Shown here: positions 17,903 to 24,394 of the stretch, piece by piece
Layout of the letters: each line of letters opens with the position of its first letter
How positions within the stretch are numbered: the first letter of the stretch is position 1
NCBI GenBank assembly: GCA_020350785.1
Contig: CP070722.1
Span: 2,532,913 to 2,587,797, forward strand
DNA: 54,885 nucleotides
DNA from: Gemmatimonadota bacterium
GTDB lineage: Bacteria > Gemmatimonadota > Gemmatimonadetes > Palauibacterales > KS3-K002
Direction of reading: 5' to 3'
The notes under the pieces: model-generated
Told to the model about the DNA's origin: nothing
What the model saw: the letters and a program-made list of their open reading frames with translations, nothing else
Databases searched by the model: none
Program-made: the position numbers and the translations under genes

Positions 17903-18979
17903 GTGCGCTATATCGGGAACAAACGAAAGCTGATCCCCTTCATCCGGCAGGGCCTCGAGGAGCTCGGCATCAGCGGGACCACCGCCTGCGACCCGTTCGC
18001 CGGCACCGCCTCGGTGGCCCGCTTCCTCAAGACCCGCGGCTTCTCAGTAGCCACCAGCGACATCATGGCGTTCAGTTACGCCCTGCAATGGGCCTACGTC
18101 GTGGTGGACCGGCCGCCTCGATTTCACGGCCTGCACGACCATATCGCCCTCGACTCGGACCCCCTCGCCGCGGCGATCCACCACCTCAACTGCCTCGAGC
18201 CCCGTAGCGACTTCATCTTCGAGCACTTCTGCCCGGACGGGCAGGCCGGCTCCGAGCACGAGCGCCGCTACTTCACACCGGAGAACGCCGGCCGCATCGA
18301 CGCCGTAAGGGCCCAAATCCACGACTGGTACCTGGACGGCTATCTCACCGACGACGAGCACTTCGTCCTGCTTGCCGCCCTGATCGAAGCCGCCGACCGT
18401 GTAGCCAATACCACCGGCGTCTACGCCGCCTACGTGAAGAGCTGGCAACCCAACGCGCTCAAGCCGTTGCGCCTCAGACCGCCGCGCCTCGTCACCGGCA
18501 CCGGGCTCGAATGTCGCGCCCACCAACTGGACGCCGCCAAGTTGGTGGCTGCGCTCGGCCCCTTCGACCTGCTCTACCTCGATCCGCCCTACAACACTCG
18601 ACAGTACGCAGGCTACTACCACATCCCCGAGATCATCGCCGAGGGCTGGTTCGAGGAGCCGCCCCGCCTGCGCGGCAAGACCGGCTTGCCCGAGAACGGA
18701 GACAAACGCTCCAACTGGTCGCGCCGCCGCCATTGCGAGCAGGCCTTCGAAGACCTCGTCAACACCGCCCAGCCCCGCCACATCCTCATGAGCTACAACA
18801 GCGAGGGGATCATCTCGGAGGAGTGCATCGAGCGCGTCCTGCGTGAGCGTGGCGTCCCCGGCAGCTACCGCCGCCTGGAACAGTCTTACAAGCGTTACCG
18901 CAGCGACCGCGACAGCAAGACGCGCCGCTACAAGAGCGACCAGGTCACCGAGATCCTCTACTACGTACGGGTCGCTTGA
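17903..18979 (+). CDS. D12-class N6-adenine DNA methyltransferase (orphan)
   Basis: A 358-residue site-specific DNA methyltransferase predicted to transfer a methyl group from AdoMet to adenine N6. The N-terminus RYIGNKRKLIPFIRQGL is the AdoMet-contacting motif of the D12/Dam and M.FokI-like class, followed by motif I DPFAGTASVARFLK and catalytic motif IV DPPYNTRQYAGYYH. The insertion between motif I and IV (about 60-230) would hold target recognition. The start is GTG 17903; no strong ribosome binding site precedes it. No restriction endonuclease, DNA-repair nicking gene or specificity subunit is adjacent, so it looks solitary and may have a regulatory or protective role. Confidence 0.9.
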   Translation: MRYIGNKRKLIPFIRQGLEELGISGTTACDPFAGTASVARFLKTRGFSVATSDIMAFSYALQWAYVVVDRPPRFHGLHDHIALDSDPLAAAIHHLNCLEPRSDFIFEHFCPDGQAGSEHERRYFTPENAGRIDAVRAQIHDWYLDGYLTDDEHFVLLAALIEAADRVANTTGVYAAYVKSWQPNALKPLRLRPPRLVTGTGLECRAHQLDAAKLVAALGPFDLLYLDPPYNTRQYAGYYHIPEIIAEGWFEEPPRLRGKTGLPENGDKRSNWSRRRHCEQAFEDLVNTAQPRHILMSYNSEGIISEECIERVLRERGVPGSYRRLEQSYKRYRSDRDSKTRRYKSDQVTEILYYVRVA

Positions 18980-19158
18980 GTCGGAACCGTCTCAACGTCA
19001 TCGCGTATGCACACACTACGGCGATAGATTGATGAGGGAACGACGATCGAAGGACGGGGTTATGAGCTGCCGGCGCTTTTCACCGAGGTGTCCTTCAAGC
19101 GAGCCACGGCGCCGCAGGCGTCCGATCCAAGAGGACGGCGCGGCAGGAGAGAGAGAAG

Positions 19159-19548
19159 ATGGCAGTCCGATGGATCAGCGGGCCTGACGGTGACGCCCCT
19201 AAGGCCAAGCCTGGAGATCGACGGAGCGGCGAGGATCGGCGCAGCGGCAAAGATCGGCGCGGCAGCCGCGGCCGTCGCCACCACCGCCGTGGGATCCGCG
19301 ACCTCTACAAGACCGACCTCGACCGACACCTCTGGTCTTGGGTGCAACCGGGCGCCCGGAAGAAGCGTCGCCAGGAAGCGGGCCAAACCCGACGCCGCCA
19401 CACTCTGGCCGGGCTCCTGGCCTCGGCTGCAGGCACGGTCGGCGCCGCTGGGCTGTCGTACTACCTGTGGAAGCGGCTCCGCACAACCGAGAAGTCTTCC
19501 GATCCCGAACACGAACAGGCCGACTTGGACGAGGCCGACTTCGAGTGA
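19159..19548 (+). CDS. Small basic protein with DRR repeats and one membrane segment
   Basis: A 129-residue unknown protein. After MAVRWISGPDG it has three hexapeptide repeats of the form DRRSG(E/K) at about 20-37, then more Arg-rich sequence (RGRRHHRRG). A hydrophobic stretch LAGLLASAAGTVGAAGLSYYLW at about 87-108 could be a membrane helix, and the tail is acidic (EQADLDEADFE). It has no signal peptide. The Arg-rich N-terminus could contact nucleic acid or acidic lipid head groups on the cytoplasmic side. AGGAGAGAGAGAAG precedes the ATG. Other frames of the region look like shadows. Confidence 0.6.
   Translation: MAVRWISGPDGDAPKAKPGDRRSGEDRRSGKDRRGSRGRRHHRRGIRDLYKTDLDRHLWSWVQPGARKKRRQEAGQTRRRHTLAGLLASAAGTVGAAGLSYYLWKRLRTTEKSSDPEHEQADLDEADFE
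19216..19269 (+). repeat. 18-bp in-frame tandem repeat, three copies
   Basis: Units begin at 19216, 19234 and 19252, each starting GATCG(A/G)CG. They encode the DRRSG-type hexapeptides of the small basic protein. Copy three diverges in its second half (GGCAGCCGC). Confidence 0.7.
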
Positions 19549-19577
19549 CCGCTGCCCGAAGTCGCCGCTAAGAGAGC

Positions 19578-20489
19578 ATGCTCCGAATGCCCGACCTTAA
19601 GAGCATCGAGATCTTCCAGTACACCGCCTTTACCGACCAACCCTTCGCCGGAAACCCGGCGGGCGTGGTCACCGATGCCTCAGCCTTGGCTGATGCGGAA
19701 ATGCAGAGCATCGCTCGCCAGCTCAACCTGGCCGAGACCGCTTTCCTACTGCCCCCCTCTCACAGTGGCGCCGACGTGCGCCTGCGCTGGTTCACGCCCA
19801 CCATCGAGGTCGATCTCTGCGGCCACGCCACTATCGCTGCATTCGCGGCGGCACTGGAACACGGCATCTTCCCGGTGACGGAGGGCGGCGAGCGCATCTT
19901 GCGAGTGGAAACGCTTTCCGGAGTGCTCCGCGTCCGGCTGAGCCACCAGTCGGGCCGTCCCCGGATCGCAATGCAAATCCCGCTACCCCGCTTTGCCGAC
20001 CTCGACCTGGACAGAGATGCTTTCGCGGAATTGTGGGGAGTTGCCAGCGACTATCTCACTGGTGAGTGGCTACGACACCAGGCGCTGAACTACTGGTACA
20101 TCCCGGTTCGTGACCGCCGCGTCCTGACCGCACTCGTTCTGGACACAGAGCGCTTGGCCATGCTTGATCCCAAGGCCGCCTTCGCCTTTTACACGACCGA
20201 CGCGATCGACCCTGACTCTCACTGGCACTTGCGCTTCTTCGCGCCTTTTCACGGCGTGCCCGAGGACATCGTGACCGGCAGTGCGCAGGGACCGATGGGC
20301 GCCGTGCACTTGCGGGGCAGGTTGAGTGGGCTCGAAGACGGCTGGCGCGAGTTCAAAGGCGAGCAGGGCGACTTGCTGGGCCGGCCAGGTCGCGTGACCG
20401 TGCGCGTTCTGGTGGAGGAACAAGCCGTCCAGGATCTGGAGATCGCCGGCTCGGCGCAGCCGATGCTGGAAGGGCGGATTCTTCTCTAG
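19578..20489 (+). CDS. PhzF family epimerase/isomerase-like protein
   Basis: A 303-residue protein of the PhzF/diaminopimelate-epimerase fold (two pseudo-symmetric halves). Family hallmarks are FTDQPFAGNPAGVV near the N-terminus, LNLAETAFL containing the catalytic Glu of PhzF, FTPTIEVDLCGHAT for the first-half substrate loop, and EDIVTGSAQGPMG for the second. True PhzF isomerises a chorismate-derived dihydro-hydroxyanthranilate, but most members have unknown substrates and no other phenazine gene is present, so this is a family assignment only. ATG 19578 is used; a second ATG at 19587 is possible. It is convergent with the next gene, five bases apart. Confidence 0.88.
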   Translation: MLRMPDLKSIEIFQYTAFTDQPFAGNPAGVVTDASALADAEMQSIARQLNLAETAFLLPPSHSGADVRLRWFTPTIEVDLCGHATIAAFAAALEHGIFPVTEGGERILRVETLSGVLRVRLSHQSGRPRIAMQIPLPRFADLDLDRDAFAELWGVASDYLTGEWLRHQALNYWYIPVRDRRVLTALVLDTERLAMLDPKAAFAFYTTDAIDPDSHWHLRFFAPFHGVPEDIVTGSAQGPMGAVHLRGRLSGLEDGWREFKGEQGDLLGRPGRVTVRVLVEEQAVQDLEIAGSAQPMLEGRILL

Positions 20490-20494
20490 TTCAA

Positions 20495-20815
20495 CTAGTC
20501 CTCGTCCTCATCGGGATCGTTCTGCATGCGGCGCCACCAATCCTCGTCGTCCTCTTGCTCCAGCCGGCGCGCGGCTTCCTCCACGATACGCTGCGCCTCC
20601 AAGATCTCGGGCGGCTCACCTCGCGGCAGCAAGCGCCCGGTGCAGCGCACCTCCCACTCGAAAAGCTGCGAACGCAGGTTGCCCATCATTCTGATGAGAA
20701 CCGGGGCGGCGTGAAGCAGCTCGCCGTCTTTTTCCAGCCTGATGATCTCCTGTGCCAGCCTCAGGAGGCTCCGGCGCAACCGCTCCGGATCAACTTGTTG
20801 GGGCTTGTTCGCCAT
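20495..20815 (-). CDS. Unknown small helical protein with acidic tail
   Basis: A 106-residue protein, soluble and mostly helical (LRRSLLRLAQEIIRLEKDGELLHAAP...), ending in a strongly acidic stretch (EQEDDEDWWRRMQNDPDEDED). There is one Cys and no signal peptide or membrane segment. AAGGAAAGGG precedes the ATG. I recognise no family. The acidic tail might be a protein-interaction element. Its upstream region is shared with the divergent DUF763 gene. Confidence 0.6.
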   Translation of the reverse strand: MANKPQQVDPERLRRSLLRLAQEIIRLEKDGELLHAAPVLIRMMGNLRSQLFEWEVRCTGRLLPRGEPPEILEAQRIVEEAARRLEQEDDEDWWRRMQNDPDEDED

Positions 20816-20980
20816 TACGTCGGCCCTTTCCTTGGGCGGCGGCCGCCGAATCGCCGGTCTGGAGGCCCGCTCGTACGCGGCCGCAACGCACGATCTTCGT
20901 CCTACCCCACATCCTGTACACGCATGGTCTCAAGATGTGCCGCGTCATCGGGCGCCTGGATCGCACCGAACCGGTCGGCG

Positions 20981-20986
20981 TATAAT
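20981..20986 (+). promoter_or_regulatory. Candidate -10 element for the DUF763 gene
   Basis: A perfect TATAAT in GC-rich sequence, 41 bp upstream of the DUF763 ATG. The -35 is weak: TGGATC at 20957-20962 with an 18-bp spacer matches only three of six positions. The placement and AT-rich context make it a reasonable promoter candidate. Confidence 0.45.
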
Positions 20987-21026
20987 AACGCATGTCACAG
21001 CCCGCGGAACCTCAATCGGCGCACTC

Positions 21027-22112
21027 ATGACACGGCGTACCGGCACGGCCACGCTGCCTCTTCACACCGGCCGCGCCCCTCGCTGGCTCTTCCAGCGAAT
21101 GAGCGCGATGGCGCGCGCACTCACCCAGGCCTACGTGATCGAGCACGGCCCGGCCGCCTTCCTGCAGCGACTCTCCGATCCCTATTGGTTCCAGGCGCTC
21201 GGCTGCGTGCTGGGCTTCGACTGGCACTCGAGCGGCGTCACCACCACCGTCTGCGGAGCGCTCAAGACCGGGCTGGCCGGGACCGAGGCCGACACTTCCG
21301 TCTTCGTGGCTGGCGGTAAGGGACGCGCGTCGCGCCGAACACCGGCCGAGCTGGAATCGTACGCCGATCGTCTCGGCCTGGACGGCGCGCGACTGATCTA
21401 CGCCAGCCGCATGTCGGCAAAGGTCGACAGTGCCGCCCTCCAAGACGGCTATCAGATCTACCACCACGCGTTCTTCTTCACGCCAACCGGCGAGTGGGCG
21501 GTGGTCCAGCAAGGCATGCACGAGGAGGCCCGATCGGCCCGCCGCTACCACTGGCTGGGGTCGCGGGTGGCCGACTTCGTCTGCGAGCCGCACTCGGCGA
21601 TCTGCTCCCAGCGGCGCGAACAGTTGGTCCTGGATCTCGTGGCCGATGAAGCGGCCGGCGCGCGCTCCGCGGCGGCGGCAGTCGCCCGAGCCCACCCGGC
21701 CGCCGTCCAGCGCGAGCTCGCGGACATCCTGAGACTGGATTTGCCGCGGCGCCATCACGTCGACGTCCGTCGCGACGTCAGCCCGCGCAACCTGCACAGC
21801 GTGCTGCTCTCGACCTACGAAGCCCAGCCCATCGACTTCGAGGCCCTCCTCGCGCTCAGGGGCGTAGGCGCGAAGGTGGTCCGCGCCCTCGCGCTCATCG
21901 CCGAGCTGACTCACGGGGAGCCGGCCAGCTTTCGGGATCCGGCGCGCTTCAGCTTCGCTCACGGCGGCAAGGACGGCCATCCCTATCCGGTTGATCGTGA
22001 CACCTATGACCGCTCCATCGCATGGTTGCGTGAAGCGGTAAGCCAAGCACGGATCGACCACAGCGAGCGCCTCAGCGCCCTGCGTCGGCTGGCCAGATGG
22101 GAGCACGTGTGA
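21027..22112 (+). CDS. DUF763 domain protein
   Basis: A 361-residue protein matching DUF763, a family best known from archaea and some thermophilic bacteria: RRTGTATLPLHTGRAPRWLFQRM at the N-terminus, LSDPYWFQALGCVLGFDWHSSGVTTTV, and VAGGKGRASRRTP. YHHAFFFTPTGEWAVVQQG follows. Near the C-terminus ALLALRGVGAKVVRALALIAEL is a helix-hairpin-helix type LxGVGxK motif, which usually binds DNA backbone. The function is not established as far as I know; a nucleic-acid role is an inference from the HhH and the conserved His/Asp pattern. I start at ATG 21027, just before the conserved RRTG; the open frame extends back to 20742 but is unlike the family. It overlaps the next gene by four bases (GTGA). 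Confidence 0.85.
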   Translation: MTRRTGTATLPLHTGRAPRWLFQRMSAMARALTQAYVIEHGPAAFLQRLSDPYWFQALGCVLGFDWHSSGVTTTVCGALKTGLAGTEADTSVFVAGGKGRASRRTPAELESYADRLGLDGARLIYASRMSAKVDSAALQDGYQIYHHAFFFTPTGEWAVVQQGMHEEARSARRYHWLGSRVADFVCEPHSAICSQRREQLVLDLVADEAAGARSAAAAVARAHPAAVQRELADILRLDLPRRHHVDVRRDVSPRNLHSVLLSTYEAQPIDFEALLALRGVGAKVVRALALIAELTHGEPASFRDPARFSFAHGGKDGHPYPVDRDTYDRSIAWLREAVSQARIDHSERLSALRRLARWEHV

Positions 22113-23233
22113 GTGCCGACGTCTTCCTCCGCTCCGCCCGGCGGCCCGGTTCGGCTCGCGGCTCGCGAGCCCGCCGCGCGGTCTGCGCGCTCGTGGCGAC
22201 ACTGATGCTCGGCCTATCTCAACTCGCCTGCTCGCCGGGCTACGTGCTGCGCGCGGCCTGGGAGGAGGCTCGCATCTTGGCGCGGCGCCGGGCCATCGTA
22301 GACATCCTCAACGACCCGCAGGTGGATGCGGCCACGCGCGCGAAGCTCGAACTGGTGGTGGAGGCTCGCGGTTTCGCGGCGCGCCAGCTGGACCTGAACG
22401 CCGGAGACAGCTACACGTCTTACACCGATATCGGTCGTGACACGCTCGCTCTGGTGTTGTCCGCCAGCCCGGTCGACCGCCTGGCCGCTCATACTTGGTG
22501 GTTCCCGATCGTCGGTCGGATTCCCTACAAAGGCTTCTTCAGTCTGGATGCCGCCGAGAAAGAGGCGCGAAGCTTACGGGAGCGCGATTACGATACCTAT
22601 CTGCGGACGACCTCCGCTTTCAGCACGCTCGGTTGGCTCCCCGACCCGTTGCTCTCTACGGTGCTGCGGCAGGACAGCGTCGGCCTGGTAGAGACGGTGA
22701 TCCACGAGGTGACCCACAACACGCTCTTCGTGACCGGTCAGGTCAAGTTCAACGAGAGCTTCGCCAACTTCACCGGCTCGGTAGGCGCCATCGAGTTCTT
22801 CTGCCAGCAGCGTAAGAACGAAGAGCTCTGCCAGCTGGCAAGCGATCGCTGGCACGACAGGCAAAGACTCAGCGAGTTTCTCGACCGTCTGTGGACCGAT
22901 CTCGAAGATCTTTACGCCCAGGGCTTGCCCGTCGACTCCGTCAAAGCGCGCCGTGCCGAGCTGTTGGCCCAGTCCGCCGAGCGTTACCTACGTGACTTTG
23001 CGCCGCTCATGCGCACCCCGGGTTTCGCCCGCTACGACCCCACACGACTCAACAATGCCTCGCTGATCGCCCGGCACCTCTACTATCATAGGTTACCGCT
23101 CTTTCACGCCATCTACGAGCGGGGCGGCGGCCTGAGCGCCACGATCGAGCTGATCGCGACCGCTGTAAGCGATAGCAGCGAGCCCTGGGCGGCCCTCGAA
23201 AGCCTGCTGCACGCAAAGGAGAACGCACCCTGA
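22109..23233 (+). CDS. Zinc aminopeptidase-like lipoprotein (COG4324 type)
   Basis: Predicted envelope-anchored metallopeptidase. The motif TVIHEVTHNTLF is an HExxH zinc site, and FNESFANFTG about 15 residues on supplies the third ligand Glu; this arrangement and WWFPIVGRIPYKGFF are typical of the putative aminopeptidases of COG4324. The N-terminus has an Arg-rich leader and lipobox QLAC (Cys41), so it is probably a lipoprotein. GTG 22109 has GGGAG five bases upstream and a GTGA overlap with the DUF763 stop, so I prefer it to the ATG at 22097. Its stop overlaps the next ATG (TGATG), so three genes are coupled. Confidence 0.87.
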   Translation: MSADVFLRSARRPGSARGSRARRAVCALVATLMLGLSQLACSPGYVLRAAWEEARILARRRAIVDILNDPQVDAATRAKLELVVEARGFAARQLDLNAGDSYTSYTDIGRDTLALVLSASPVDRLAAHTWWFPIVGRIPYKGFFSLDAAEKEARSLRERDYDTYLRTTSAFSTLGWLPDPLLSTVLRQDSVGLVETVIHEVTHNTLFVTGQVKFNESFANFTGSVGAIEFFCQQRKNEELCQLASDRWHDRQRLSEFLDRLWTDLEDLYAQGLPVDSVKARRAELLAQSAERYLRDFAPLMRTPGFARYDPTRLNNASLIARHLYYHRLPLFHAIYERGGGLSATIELIATAVSDSSEPWAALESLLHAKENAP

Positions 23234-23673
23234 TGAACGGACGGCCGTTCCCTACTCTGTTACTCGTGGCAGCGCTCGGGTTCTCGACCGGCGCTTGTGG
23301 GGGTGACGAGCTCATCAATCCTGCGGACCTGGCCGGAAGCTACGCCCTCCTCGAAGTCAACGGCGGCCAGCTACCCGCGGTGATAGCGAGCGACGTCGAG
23401 TCGGTCACTCGAGTGGTCAGCGGCGCCCTCACCCTGGAGGAGGACAGGGACTATCTCATCGCGATCAGCCTGCGCACCAGCTTTGGCGACGACATCGAGC
23501 TGCCGGGCTCCTTCGATGACCGGGGGATCTACATACTCAGAGATCGCTCGCTGTTCTTCGCATCCACCAGCGCCGACACGACCTGGGTGGGCAGCGTCGA
23601 CGGCTCGACGGTAGCGGTGGCACTCGCCCTGGAAGGCGGCGAGCCCACCCTGCAACTGCGATTCGTCCGCTAA
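23233..23673 (+). CDS. Lipoprotein, paralogue A of a tandem pair
   Basis: A 146-residue lipoprotein with lipobox TGAC (Cys22) after MNGRPFPTLLLVAALGFSTG. The mature part begins with GGDELINPADLAGSYALLEVNGGQLPAVI and is beta-rich, with a final strand LQLRFVR. This resembles a small lipocalin-like barrel: an N-terminal GxY motif after a short helix and about eight strands (ALTLEEDRDYLIAIS, GSTVAVALALEGG). The ligand is unknown. It shares the AGxYxLxxV...LPA opening with the next gene at 23802. Its ATG overlaps the stop of the aminopeptidase gene, suggesting one operon with DUF763. Confidence 0.75.
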   Translation: MNGRPFPTLLLVAALGFSTGACGGDELINPADLAGSYALLEVNGGQLPAVIASDVESVTRVVSGALTLEEDRDYLIAISLRTSFGDDIELPGSFDDRGIYILRDRSLFFASTSADTTWVGSVDGSTVAVALALEGGEPTLQLRFVR

Positions 23674-23801
23674 CCCGGCGGGCAGAGTACCCTGTCCCTC
23701 AGAGCTTGACGCGACTCTCCGTTCCCGTACTTTGCCATGACTCACCCGAGATCTAGGCAAGACACCGACTCGAGCGGCCCCCCGCTAGGAGGCTTTCCGC
23801 G

Positions 23802-24248
23802 ATGAACTCGAAGGGTCTTTCGGCACTACTCGTTCCGCTTGCCGCCGCCTTGATCGGCGGCTGCTCATCGGACTCGATGTCTCCCAGAGACATCGCCGGG
23901 CTCTACGGGCTGACCCAGGTGGACGCCGAGGATCTGCCGGCGACCACCGACAGCACAGCCACCACGGTGACCAAGGTGACCCAGGGGACCCTCTCGATCG
24001 ATCCGGACGGTCGCTACACCATGGCCGTGCTGGCCGAAGAGACACCCGTCGGCGGAGGGTCGACGAATCCCGTTCTGTTCTCCGAGATGGGGATTCTCAG
24101 CTTCACGGGGGACAACGAGCTGCGCTTCCGCGCCGACAATGGCTCGACCTGGACGGGGATCGCGGCCTTCCCCGAGATCCGGGTGGCCATCTTGTTCCCC
24201 GATGCCTCGGACCAGGCGCTGGAGCTGACCTTCCGCCGAGGTGCCTGA
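23802..24248 (+). CDS. Lipoprotein, paralogue B of a tandem pair
   Basis: A 148-residue lipoprotein with lipobox IGGC (Cys21). The mature opening SPRDIAGLYGLTQVDAEDLPAT matches the preceding gene's PADLAGSYALLEVNGGQLPAV, and both have a TLxxDxDxxYxxAI-like strand (TLSIDPDGRYTMAVL here) and end in an LELTFRRG-type strand. The likeliest origin is tandem duplication with strong divergence. AGGAGG lies nine bases before the ATG. The 128-bp gap to paralogue A could hold its own promoter. Function unknown. Confidence 0.75.
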   Translation: MNSKGLSALLVPLAAALIGGCSSDSMSPRDIAGLYGLTQVDAEDLPATTDSTATTVTKVTQGTLSIDPDGRYTMAVLAEETPVGGGSTNPVLFSEMGILSFTGDNELRFRADNGSTWTGIAAFPEIRVAILFPDASDQALELTFRRGA

Positions 24249-24315
24249 CAACCTCCTCGATCCGGGCGCGCCCATCCCGGCGGGGAACCGCCAGGCGCGC
24301 CCGCGGCGGCCGGCA

Positions 24316-24343
24316 TTGATATCGGCGGCCTCTCCCTTATTAA
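24316..24343 (+). promoter_or_regulatory. Candidate sigma-70 promoter of leuS
   Basis: TTGATA (24316-24321, five of six matches to TTGACA) is followed after 16 bp by TATTAA (24338-24343), inside an AT-rich island TTATTAATTATG that is unusual for this GC-rich region. It lies about 50 bp before the leuS ATG. I see no T-box-like leader. Confidence 0.45.
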
Positions 24344-24394
24344 TTATGCACTTTCCGGAAAAGATGGCGGGTAGATCGGAGATGAGCCGTACCG

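Noticed and set aside
17903..20489. Restriction-modification or phage-defence island around the methyltransferase
   Set aside because: Neighbours are a small membrane protein and a PhzF-like gene; no nuclease, helicase or integrase motif is visible.
19578..20489. Phenazine biosynthesis locus
   Set aside because: Only a PhzF-family homologue is present, and most such homologues have other or unknown substrates.
20742..21026. 95-codon N-terminal extension of the DUF763 gene
   Set aside because: The DUF763 motifs start at ATG 21027; upstream residues are not family-like, and the extension would cover the TATAAT element.
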